A DNA stretch of 64,000 nucleotides from Neodontobutis hainanensis (taxonomy: Eukaryota; Chordata; Actinopteri; Gobiiformes; Odontobutidae). Positions 23,901 through 36,700 of this stretch are shown here, piece by piece. The position numbers and the translations under genes were made by a program. The DNA is taken from NCBI GenBank assembly GCA_024349245.1, contig JALDNG010000006.1, positions 5,075,001 through 5,139,000 of the forward strand. The letters are read 5' to 3'. The notes under the pieces are model-generated. The model did no database searches. It saw only the letters and a program-made list of their open reading frames with translations, and was not told where the DNA came from. Within the stretch, counting starts at the first letter, position 1. Each line of letters opens with the position of its first letter.

Positions 23901-26900
23901 TCCTTGTCATCACTGTGTCATTAGCTCGTAGCCACCCTGACGTGGTGCAGCGTCGTGCCAGGCTCAAACACAGCAATCAGAAGATTAGTGTGCAGCTACC
24001 TCAGTGAATGCCCCAGGCTCTGAGTCAACGGGAGAAATGTGTTGCCTAACTACACCAACTCCACGTGGCCAAGGATGCTAACTGTACCCCAGCAATGCCA
24101 CAGCTGATGATTCAAGGAGATGATGATAGAAAACATTTAGTCTTTGAGCATATGCTTGGTTTCCTTGAATCAAAATAAATCATGTTTTTGACTCAAGCAA
24201 TTATTGGAATGGAGGAATTCCAATTAAAATAAGTTTTACTTTTATCCAGGCTCACTGACATCACAAGTGCATGCAACATGCAGTGACTGATCTTGCCCAG
24301 TGACATATGGGATAATAACTTATGTATATATAGTACACTAATGATTTAATTACAAATCACTTGAAATGACTGAAAATAATAACTTACTATGCTAAAGATC
24401 ACATTTATGAACGGTGACAGTATTATGTGTGTAAGTGCTCTGTTAAGAGCCACACCCTTGTTTCCTACTGATGAAAAGCCCTTCGGTCTAGCCCAGTACT
24501 TCCCAGAAGTTGTCTCATGTCTGCAGAGGAAAGTGGCACGGACACTTGTCAGGAAACCAGTGCTGGGTTTCTGCTAGAATCTGGTTGGAATCTGTGGTGA
24601 GTAAGATGGTGCTTGGGAGGCTGAGCCCCTCTGAAGCGGGAAATAAATGTAAATTCAATATCTCAGGACTCTTTGATGTCTATTTACACTTGAGTGAGTG
24701 TGACAGAACCTGAGATGACCCTTGGAGAAAAAAAAATCTTAAATGTTAATCACTAGAGTTAAAAAAAAAGTAAAAAAAAAAACAAAACACTGATTCACAA
24801 CATATATACAACTGTTAAAAGTGTCTATGTTTCTCAAATCAATTGTGTCATACATTTGCAGACAGCAAGGGTGACTAAGTGTGTCGCCATCTTTAATCAC
24901 AATACAACAAAGAACAATGCAGTTGGCCCAGTGTCTGGTTGGCACAGCGCTCTATAACTTACTGGTTTGTGACCATGCCCTTCATGTCATGCATAACATA
25001 CCTTACTATGTTCACAGCTCAAAAGAGTAGAGACCTATTTCAAAAAATAAAAACATGTGGCTTTTGTTGCAGGGAGGAATGAACAACAGCATTCCATGTA
25101 CAACCACATCAAAGATCCCCACCGCTACAGGGCTAAATGAGGGCAGACTGTCCTACTTGTCCCGCCTGACACTACCGCTGCTAATTAACTAAAGATTGCT
25201 TTATTAAGATTGCTTTCTTCATCTTATTTCTTATCACTTTCTTCTTTTCTGTAATTGGATCCCCATAGTGCGATGTGTGCAGTGCTTCCCTTCATCTTCA
25301 GATGGGACAGCCACACAACAAGCACAAAAGGGCATTGTCTGCTGGTGAAAATGTGGTTTACAGCCTCTGCTATAATGGCTTGGTGGTTGCTGGAAGCCAT
25401 GCGCATTTCCTAATATCCGTCTCACATGCAATTTCAGTTTGAGACAAAGACTGAGCTATGGAGCTTTGCCTTTGTGCGAGAGGGACGCCTCACAACTTAC
25501 TCTGTGAGCCGACAGGCTCTCTTACCCCCTCCCTGCTCTTCACCCCATTCCCCTCTCTGGTGGCGCTACTATATTTGAGTGGGATCTCTAGCAATGGAAG
25601 GGTAGACACAGGCTGCGTTGCCAGTCAAACGTGTTCGGGCTGTCAGACTGAACGGCTTCCAGCTCTGCGATCTGTCTCCTCTGCTCGTCAGTGGGAGCTG
25701 TTTGATCTGACAGAGACTCCATTAGAGACACAGGCAAATTCAACTGCTGGGAGGTTGGATGGCTTCAGCAGTCAGAGTAGCAGCCCAGAGAGGAAAAGGT
25801 TTGCACACACAGTCTGGTTGCAATATTGGTGTCTGTGCTGTGTATCTAAAAATGTCTCTGAGTATTAGTTGTCCTAGTCCTTAAACTAGGTGTGTGTGGT
25901 TTTGCATTGGAGAGTGCAATGCAGTGATATATTTTGGGATTCTCCGTTGCCAAAGGGTGATGAAGCCGTAGTATTGATATCATAAATGTGTGGTACGGCC
26001 TGGGCTCTGGGATGAACAGCTAAAACGTGTTGCTGTCTTGAACCGTATAATGTCTTCAGCCTCGTGCACATAAACCTGCTCCACAATACAATTGTGTGCC
26101 AATAAAGGAGTTGAAGTGTCAGAGCTGTAAAATGGTAGGTAATGGTTTGATAAATATGTCTTAATGGCCTCGCCCCAAAACAGACACGTCCTACATTTAA
26201 CTACGGCTTTGACAATTCAAGGAAATATTCTTCAACAAAATAAAAATTCCATATCACCTGCTTGGGCTTCGTGATAACTGTTAAAAAGCAAAAGGGGGGA
26301 GTGCATTGACGTGGCTCTGTGAAAGATGCTTATCCCAATCTGTGCATGGCAGCTGGGTTCTGGCAGGGCTTTGGCAGTGAGAGTCATGGCAGTTAAACTG
26401 TCACTGTCAGGAACCGGAGGTCTTTAGCAGAAGGTGAATGCAACATGACAGTGCCACAGGTGTTCGTGTGTACCACTTAGCATTCACCAGTTTCTCAGAA
26501 TGCTATTGCTGCTGTAGCTGCTAGACCTCTAAACTGACGGGGACCACTCAATAAAAATTGTAGCTGGACACAATCTGGCAAAGTCAAAAGGAGTCAAGAT
26601 ACTTCAGTGTGGGGCGGGGGTGCTGTCACTTTGGCAATGCAACTGCACATATTGCAGCGATTACCACAGCGGAAAAATGTTTTTCTGCAACATGCAATTA
26701 CTACAGATTACAGATTGCCGTCTTTGCATCAGAAGCTCTCGCCAGAAAGAGAAACTATTTGTGTGTCTATGTGAATGTGTTTTTTTGTGTATGTGTGTTG
26801 TTACACACAAATACAGGCAGAGAGACAAAGAAAGATGAGAAATGATTATAGATCACACTAAAAACCACAACTGAAAAAAATGGTGAGTTGACGCATTTAT

Positions 26901-29900
26901 GGGACTGATTTAAATGTTAAAGTTATACAGAGTTTCAGGAGTAAATAAAGACTCTGGAAAAATACAATCTGTCCTGAGCAAGTCAAGCATGGCACATTTA
27001 AAGTCTTTTGTCTATCATCATCAACTTTATGAAACGCAGAAGCAGATCAAGTCCACACTGCAAGTCTATTACAAAAAGCCACCTTTAGGTCACACTAAAC
27101 AATATAGCTCAAATGTAGTAGCCCGCAGCAAGACAGCGCCCTATTTACAAACCCACCAAATCCAAACTCAAAGTGCTCTTATAATAGTAGTGAGGCCTTT
27201 TGGTGAGCCTACCATCCTATGCTACTTTTAGTGGGTTCCAAAGAATAAACAGGCCCAGGAACCACATCACAGGCTGCTGACTGTCATCATTGGGTGAGTG
27301 TACCCGACGAATGATGTGAGGGAGGAGCGACCATGACACTGGTTTAATGGCAAGCCCCCCCCTTCCCCTTCCTAATTTGGGTGTGGTGTGTGCCACTGAA
27401 AGCACAGAGAAGGAGCCTGACAAAGTTCACCTTCTGAAACCTTTCAGTGTCTTTTATTGAGCACTGCTGACTTGGTCATTGTGAACAGTCTGATCTTGTA
27501 CCAGCCCCACCTAGAGGACAGGGCAAAAACAAGAGACTGTGACAAGGGAAATTATTGCATAGACTGATACATGCTTGGTATGTTTAGAACTTATTAAGAC
27601 ATCCATTTACATTCAGCAAATAAAAACACAGCCTAAACAACATTGTAGTTGGGAGTCGTCCCCCAACAGCCATTACGCTGCTCAATTGATTCAGAGGGCT
27701 TTAATAAGCCCCTGGCTCCACTCTGCCCCTTTCATAAAATGTAAGCAGAGAATTAAAGATGTATGAGATGAATGTGCTCATTGTCTCCTCTGATGACTTC
27801 TGCATCTCAGCATCACACTGACATGGTAATTAGCTGCTGGGTTTGGGTATGTCACACTGCTCTTCATCATTTTTACGACAATATATAATCTACACACCTT
27901 CAAGGATTTGAAATTGGGGCCTGACTCTTTCTGGATGTAAAAATGGCAAACTATAGAAAAGTATAGAAAGAAAAAGTAGGGTTAGTTAGTTTTTTTATGA
28001 CCTAAAGCACACTTTAAATACACACTCAGATTCCAGTAATAATTAAAACTAACACAGACAGCCTTGGAGAAGAAAAAAAATAACATAAATGTATACAATC
28101 CAAACTGTTCAATATGTTTCTGATTTTCTCGTCTGAACATCAAAATGGACAAAAATGACCACCAATTGTGATGTGCTGACATGTTATGTAATCAAAGTTT
28201 GAGAGGGACTCAGGCATCAGAGCACCACCATCCTGAAACCCAAACAGTCTGTAGCCACTCACTGTTGTTTAAAAGTTTCTTCATATACTTGTGTATATAA
28301 ACACTCCAACGCTAGAATACGAGTTGGCTTTGAGGGGACTGGCACAAATGGCTTTGGTGACTTACATCATGCTTGGAAGTCTAATCACAGACACTCTTGT
28401 CATATCAAGTCGAAAAAAAGTCCATTTCATAGTGAGCTGTGTTTCAAAAAAGGGAGGGAAGAGTAAACAAGCCTGGCGTTCCTTAGCCACCGCAAAATTC
28501 ATCATTCATACAAAAAAATACCCCGAGCCCCAAAGTAGAGCTAATTTAATCCTGGAGGAATAAAACTCCATTTCATAGAAGTCGTCCATTCAGAACACTC
28601 ATATTTCCACCGAGCAGAAACCCCCGGCTGAAATTCGAGCAGACACTTTTCGGAAGGAATGCATTCGGTGGGTTGAGGGCCAAGCTTGCCCTATAATTTG
28701 TGAATGTACAGAAATGTGTGACCGCCACAGTTTTCTCTAAAGATAGAAATCTTTGTCTTATGTCATCACTCAACCTCAAACTTTTTTTTTTCTAATTGCC
28801 CTCATACCCTCTGTCCAAATGAATGGCTACCCATCCAAAGGCTTATGTGTGCATGTCTGAAAATAGCCCGGGAGTTTACAAGGACTAATAGATCATACTC
28901 CAAAAAATGAAAACTTTAAAGGCTTCTCCATGTATCAGATACTGTCCCCATCTTCAAAGTGACTTTTAAGTGGCACTAATGCTGTGTGGGTGGCATTTAA
29001 CGTGAGGTATACGTTTACAGACCCCAAAGGCCTCTGCTAATGGTGATCACACTCATATTAGTCTTACAATTTGACTCGTAACTCGTATAGACTATATTCT
29101 ATTGTGTTGACTGTTGGGGGAGCACTATGACCGTTAGAGACAGCAACAGGCTGGACAAACTGGTCAGGAAGTGCGTGTCTGTGATGGGTGGGAGGGAGGG
29201 TGGACTCAGTGGGGGCCATCGTGGAGAGGACGATGAGGAGTATGATGCAGGCCCTCCTCAACAACAGCAGACATCCTTTTTATGAGACTCTTCTCAGCTC
29301 AGAGTCCTTTCCCTGCTGTTGAACTGAGAGGTTCAGGAGATTGTTCAATCCGGCTGCTATAAGACTGTATAACAGCTCCTGGTAATGCGTGTGCACTTTG
29401 TTACTATTGCTAGTAACTTTTAACTACCCGTACAGTGTATTTATTGTGTTTTTATAAATGAGTTAGCAGTGTGTGTGTGCTGCTGGACACTTGAATTTCT
29501 CCTAAATAAAGTATCTCTCTCTGTCTATCATAATTGACCAAAACAAGAGTGGATTCCCACCATCCCACCATCCATGGAAACTTGGAATATACCTTAATAT
29601 TTTTTGTAGTATATTCAATTCTTTCCTGGATTGGTTTAGCCCTCAATCAAATGAGCCTTTGCTGAAATCTCCCACAAACGGTGCTAATATTCGTATCTAA
29701 AAGGATACAGTTTCTTTTGATCCTGAATGCTAAATTGTGTATACGCCAAGGCTTGTCAGAGGTGGGTCCGAGGTTTCACATGTCCTGCAGGAGTTCTGTC
29801 TTGATTTCAGACTCAACCCAGCCGGATCATTAAAAATCGTTCAGGGGCACGGCGGGTTCTGTCCTCAATGCCTGTGCGGCTGAAACTGTAGAAACTGCAC

Positions 29901-32900
29901 GCTGAAATGCGGAGGTCTAAATGTGACAGGCGCCCGGAGCACACATTAAGGCTGAGCAGGGGAAAGCCGGAGCATGTGGTCGCATATTAATAATGAACTA
30001 GAGCAGGAGGAAGACTAAAATATCAGCAGCATTGTCATTGTCCTAGTCAAGCCTTGCTCAAAATAGAGGCAAGCGTGATAGGTGATCTGATGGGAGGTGA
30101 TTTTACTGCTTGGGTTAGATGGCAATTATTTAAGTAGCAGGTTACAAGGAGTGGTGATATCTGTTGGATGAGAGGAGGACTGTATCTCCTGGTGATGGTG
30201 CTACTCTGGCGAATGCAGCTTTGTATGCGTGCTTTTATTTTAGTTGCAATTGCATTTCTTAAGTGTAAAAATGCTTTTTTTTTTATCATGTTGTAAATGT
30301 GTTGCAAACCTGTGCCCTGCTCACCAAAACCAAAATAAGCACCCACAAAAGTTTTGAAATTCAGCTTTAAGATTAAAATGTGTATACTCTCAGTGCACCC
30401 ACAATGAAACAATGCAATCAAGAAAGGCTTTCATAATTTCTAATAGAAGATTACATAATTTCAAGTAGACTATGGCTCGCATTAGAGGAACTGTATGCAG
30501 CACTGACTCACATATATTTAGGCCTGTGGCTGATTTGATCCCACACCAGCAGCTGTTGTGAAACACTGCTTCAATTTTCAGACATGATTTCAACATAAAA
30601 AAAAAAAGTGGTATTCTTTCGTTTTAACTTTTATCTTTCCTCTTTCGTTTTCTGTCGGGTTGCCTTCGATAAGTTCGAATGAGGAAATTAAGAGAAAAGA
30701 TACAACCAGTGCGTGTCAATTACGGCGCCTTATTTATGCGCGTAAGTATTCAAAAAGGCCTAGGTGCGTGCAATGAGTAGCCTATAGGCTAATTAAATAG
30801 GCTATTGGCCATTTATTTTTTACCAAATAAATAATAATGACCACTTAAACGAATGCTGTCCATGTGTTTCATTTAAAATAAAAGGATGTATGAACAAGTT
30901 AATATCATCTAATAATTAAAAGACGTGGTAGAATTTTAAATTAAACGATGTTCCAACAATATAAAAAACATTAGCCCATGAAAAAAAAATTAAACTGTAC
31001 ATTAAAGCTTTACTTCCTCCTTAACCATAATGCTTTATTAACTATTTTAACTCCTTGGTTAAAGTCATTTCGTCACTCATCACCATCGAGTGCTCTTTGT
31101 GAATTTTATTTCAGTCCCCAAAATCCCGTTTCGGTTTGCATGATACAACTATTGTTCAAATGTATTACTAATCGGAAAACGGCTACAAGTTTGATTTGTG
31201 CAGATGTGAAATGTCTGCCTCGCACTCACAGACCTGACAACGATTGAAAAGGCAAACGCGCCAACTAGTGTCAGAAAGCAGCACGGCGCAGTGCGGAGCG
31301 GTGCAGGGTGTGCCGCTGCTGATGGAAGCCCTCCACATAAGAGCTCCTTAATGAGCGCAGCCTCTGGCACACAGACGCACGCGGCTGTTTGATGTGGAAA
31401 AGGGCATTTGCTTGTTCGCTTTTATTCTCCTATTATTTGTAATTAAAGTGATACGCATCTCTTCTAAAGTCATACTTTGACTTTATGAAAAAGTAGATCA
31501 CCCGAAGAGAAAGTGTCCTCAGCCAGGTCTAATAGCTTTGGAATAAAAGAGAATAAACCACAGGCCTCTGAAGGCAACCTGACGCCGTCTGGATGAGTTA
31601 TAAACTTCAAACAAATTAAAGCAGAGTGTCACCAGAATAAATACTTAAACTGTGCAGTTCCTTGTTAATATTACACTTATAATTCTTTGAAAATGCGATG
31701 TTAATTTTTAGCACTTCTGGTTCATCTGCAAAATAAATACATAATAATAATAATAATAAATTAAAAAATCGAATCTATACATTTTTATTTTGAGTGGGAG
31801 AAAAGCGCAAAGATGAAGATCAATAATCGAGTCGAGAAGTGTGACAGCAGCTCAGGGTTCGAGAAAGAGCGGGCGGAGAGTGTGATTGGTCTAAGGAAAG
31901 CCCAACCCAGCAGAGTTATTGGTGGAAATCAGCTCCACACTCCCAACCACCAAAGACTGAAATGACTGGGGTAAAATAACACCACGGCACTCGCTCGCTC
32001 AGCTCGCAGCCTCACAGTTCTTCCTCGTGTCCCGCACTCTCCTGCGCTGAGGATAACTTTAAAGGAACACCATCCGGAGCAACGCAAGAGTTTAGCGGTG
32101 GTTGTGGGGAGGACCTGGTGAAAAACAACTTTTTACGCATCGAGCGAGGACTTTGACTGACTTTCACCATTGCTACATTCAGTTGTTTAGTGTTAAAGCG
32201 GCTTGATGTTGACATTTTTGTGACGGTAAAAGGCGGTTGATAGATAGTGGAGATACGTGTAGCAAAAAAAAGAGCGTTCTGGAGCGCCACATTTTTTGCA
32301 CCGTCGCTGGATTACTTTGATTACTACCAAGAAAAAAATTACCCTGGCGGACTGAACAGTTTTTATTTCAACTGCGCTTTGCTTTCATTTTGTTGAATTT
32401 GTAGTACTGATGCTCTTCAGGGAGACTTGTAAAGACTGAGTGTGCACATGATCGCGCACACACAGTAGACTTTTCTCATAGTTCAGTCAGTAAGGGACGC
32501 TCTCCTTTCATTATTTGCGCTGGACTCCTGAGACTACCAGTCCCTGGAGAAACACCGAGCATTTAAGAGTGCTGACCTTGTGACAGGAGCCCAGTCAGGT
32601 GGCGCTGACCCCAGCTGTTGTGATGCATATTCCCGTAGAGCCGCCCACCACCAGACGGTTCACGCCGCCCTCCACGTCCTTTCCCTGCAGTAAGATTGGA
32701 GACGGAAACGGGGCCATGGCCACTCCTGGGCCTCTAAGGTCTAGACCGGACACCAGGAACGTGGTGGACGTCCTAGCTGACCATGCAGGAGAGCTGGTAC
32801 GGACCGACAGCCCCAACTTCCTCTGCTCTGTGCTGCCGTCTCACTGGAGGTGCAACAAAACGCTCCCCGTGGCGTTCAAGGTAAGACAAACTTTTTGTAA

Positions 32901-33645
32901 CGTTTATAAATTAAGCGTAAAAGGCCAGCCATAAGATTTTTGTGCACATCCTTCACAAAAGGCAACAACACCTATAGCGTTTGCTTAATTTAAATAATAG
33001 GTCAAACATGCCTTGTTTAGATGGGCTTTCTTTGCTTTTGTCTGAAATTGGACCACCCACAACAAAGGCACAACTAGTTTACGGCGCAGCAAAATTTGTT
33101 TTATTTTACTTTTTAAAATTATTTTAGTTTTAAGTAAACTATAAAAATAAAAAAAAATGTATTGTGTTTTTATGCTTTTATAATAGGGTAGCCTGCAAAT
33201 GCATTGAGGTCTCTATCACAAATATAATTTTAACATTATGGTGTGTGTTAAGCGTTGGTCTTACACTTGACAGTAGAGATTTCTCATTCCAGCAGCCGGA
33301 TGCGGTTTTACGCACGGCTTGTGTACATTTGTTTTGGTGACCAAGAATGACCAGGCCGCTATCTGTCCGCGCGCAGGTGGTGGCTCTCGGTGACGTGCCC
33401 GACGGGACTCTGGTCACAGTGATGGCCGGAAACGACGAAAACTACTCTGCCGAGCTGCGAAACGCGTCTGCCGTGATGAAGAACCAGGTGGCCCGCTTCA
33501 ACGACCTGCGCTTTGTGGGCAGGAGCGGCCGAGGTGAGCGCACACTCCGACACATAGCACGGGCCTCTTCACACACAGACGAGCAGCCTTATGACACACA
33601 AACACAATTATCATAAAATGCACTTCTGAGTTTTCATATATAACA

Positions 33646-33724
<79 letters not shown>

Positions 33725-36700
33725 TTTCCAAAATGTCCAATAAACAATTCTCTTATTTGAATCCCAGCTGTAAATTACAGTGAAGTGAATGAAAAGGCTC
33801 AATGTGGAATCGTTTATGCATGGGGTACAGCGAGTGCCCACTCACTGCCAACTTACGTTCACGGGTGTCACGCGGAACATCTGGTGTGCGTCACGCTGAA
33901 CACTTTCGATGGGGCTGGTAATTGTCTTAATCCAAGGAAGAGAAATAATTATCCATGTGGATAAGTGTGAAGGACAAAGCACCTCACAATTCACACCCCG
34001 GGGCAGTTTGTCAAACCCCTACAGTCTCTGTTTAGAGAAGGCCTCTCGTTTTAATGCTTCAGAAAAAAAGACGGAATTGTTATTGCAAGATAACAGCCGA
34101 TTCGGCCAATAATAGGTCTGCGATATTTTACAATACATGAATTGTGTATGCATATAATATATTATTGCACAATAAATACATAATTATTTAAACAATGTAA
34201 TTTAAATATATAGGTCTATTTGCTCATAAGGAGGGCATAGCTACAATCGTGTGGCCTTTCCATTTAATTGTACAATTATGCCTAATGTAATTAAATAAAT
34301 AAATAAATAAAGAGCACAGGAATCATTTGTAGTCCCATTTTGAGCAGAGAAGGCTCTTTCGGACACGGAACTGATGTGACGGAGATGTATAAGGTCCTGC
34401 CTTGTTTAACAATTAACCATGGCTCCGAGCCCTTTCGGCCAATCTGGAACACATTCTCCCATCAGTCAGCTGGGCTATCAGAAGAAGTGGTCCTGGTCAT
34501 ATATTCTGGCCAACAATATGATCTATACATTGAAAACTGGATTCGATAAAACATTTTTTAACAGTGGACATGTGCTTTGCGCAGGGAAGAGCTTCACTCT
34601 GACCATCACCGTGTTCACTGGGCCGCCACAAGTGGCCACGTACCACCGCGCAATCAAAGTGACCGTGGATGGACCCCGCGAGCCGCGCAGTGAGTACCCG
34701 CCGCAAAAACACACATAATACTCAAAGTAAGGAGGCTATTCCTGAAATGCACTTGAAATCTCTGATGGGCTACTATGTCTGTGTGACTGTGTAGAGAAGG
34801 TCTCACTGTTTTCATGTGGTTTTGGGGGTTGCAATCAGAATCATGGAACGGGTTAGTCGAGTAGTGGTTATGGTAAGCCTCTGGGGAGTGGATGATAAGT
34901 GTCCTCATAGCTCTAGCAGTGTGTGTGTGTGTGTGTGTGTGTGGGGATTGGGCCAGTCGGAAGAAACTGTGCAGCATATTACGGCAGACCACTAAGAGCA
35001 TCAGAGTAAGTCTCCAAGCCGCAGGTGGCAATGCTCAGCAGACTCCCCTCTTCATCTCCTAAGCCAACAGGAGGGGCTTTCTGTAGTTCGGGTCAGAGGC
35101 TTGTACCTGGCTGACCACGTTACTTGCTCCTTGATTTAACTGTGGGCAGTCTCCGAATAGGGTTAGACTGGCCAGGATGGGTGTGCTAAAGCTATATTGC
35201 CAATTAGCTGTAGCTACATTTATGTGGTTTTGTTGTGTGAGAAAGTAGGTTGCTCAAATGAGTGAGTTGCTCAGGGGTGGTGTTGTATGTCCACAGTTTT
35301 TGTGAGCTTATGGTGAGAAATACAAGCTGTAGGCTGTAAATATCATTAGGATCCAGTTGTGGAAGATACAAAGTACAGGTTTAAGGTGTCAACTGATGAA
35401 AAGTTGTGGCTTGTACTCATGTTGTTGAAGATGATGATATGGAGGGCAGGGTGGATTTAGCCTAGTCAAAACAGATAACAGGGAGTGAAGGTGCCACATG
35501 AGGAGGAAAATGGTGGGCAGAAAAGCCGACAGGGGGCACAGAGGGGTGGGTATTACACTCCTGCCAGACAGGGGGCTATTTGCAGACACAGAAAAAAACA
35601 GCGGGTACAACCGAAGAGGGACTAGATTATAATTAATTCTGAGCATTAATGTGTATATAATGCATTTGAGGCGGTCGGTTTGGTGGTCTTTGTTCAATGG
35701 TCTGCGTTGGTAAATTCTCATATGCATCTGAAAGTGTCTCTGTTTGAAATAACAGTGTACATTAAGAATGTCTCCTGTCTGTCTGTCAACATGTTACAGC
35801 TCCAGATGGGCGTCACAGTGGCCGTGCTACTTTTACTCTGGCACTGGCCTATATGAAGTGACACAGTTTAATATAGGCCAGGGAGAATTTAGGACTGCAT
35901 TAAGCCCCGAGCTGTGAAGTGATTCGTCAACATCCAATAAAAATGGGAATTAAGTCAAATTTAAAAATAGAAATAATACCTCTTTAAGAAGCATATTTTA
36001 TTGCATCGATCAGTTTTATCATTTTTTTCAGCCTGAAGCCTAATGTTAGACTTGGAAACTCTGCACTCACCTGTTTGTAAGTTGGCAAGCTACTGGGCAG
36101 GCATGCGCCAGTCTTTATAGGCTGTTTTGTGTAGGGCTTGCATTTGCATGGCTGCTAGTTGAGTAGTGGCAAGAGCCAGCTCTGAGGGGGAGGAGGTTTA
36201 TAAATGTTTACTGATCCAGTCAGGAGAACCTGATGGACAAGACTGCTTCAGCAACTTCCCTGCGGCAATTAAACAAAGCACACTAAAGCTTTGGTAAATA
36301 GTAAGTACGAAAGACACCAAGACGAGCATGCATGGATGCACAAGTATATTTGAACTTGAGCATATATTTACATTAATGTAAACAAAAACAGCAACTCATT
36401 CCTCTTAAAAGTACACAAAATGTTGAGTAGTATTTTTGTCTCTGCTAATTTCCTCATCACACATCCGGTATTCATCATTGCTCCACCCTCGCTAGCCTTC
36501 TGTCATAATACATATTTCATGTAGCTCTTAAAACTTCTGTTCACATAAAACTTAATGCACTCTGTTGAGAGTTTTTAAAACCTGCAGTCTATTCATAATT
36601 TCTTTGTGCATCAAAACCTTTGCTGTTTATTGTTGCCATTAAAGGCCTCAGACCCCCTCACACACAATGTCCACCATGAAGACCTACATTAATTCTAATT

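Larger units (their letters stand above)
17983..32638 (+). other. runx3 intron 1 (P1 to P2), 14.7 kb
   Basis: Donor GTAAGT and acceptor ATTCCCGTAG. It contains a poly-T tract (about 19399-19419), a degenerate interspersed repeat (about 21160-21540), another poly-T tract (about 22387-22405), a 20-bp minisatellite, an inverted RUNX-site pair (23557-23578), a LINE 3' fragment, and the P2 promoter with its leader. No other gene is recognised. In mammals this interval carries RUNX enhancers, but I cannot map any here. Confidence 0.85.
31240..33560. promoter_or_regulatory. CpG-rich island around P2
   Basis: By eye this is the densest run of CpG dinucleotides in the window, with clusters at 31,245-31,390, 31,980-32,160, 32,620-32,880 and 33,300-33,560. 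It is surrounded by CpG-poor AT-rich DNA. RUNX P2 promoters lie in CpG islands in mammals, so its place around the P2 exon fits. No computed observed/expected value is available. Confidence 0.6.

Noticed and set aside
24203..24224. 8-bp stem hairpin ATTGGAAT / ATTCCAAT
   Set aside because: A short stem of this size is expected by chance and does not extend.
25458..25868. 136-codon open frame in intron 1
   Set aside because: No family match. The local base composition is richer in G and C, which lengthens chance frames.
33498..33841. Minus-strand open frames with long Ile-Tyr runs
   Set aside because: Produced by the (TA)36 tract in a runx3 intron.
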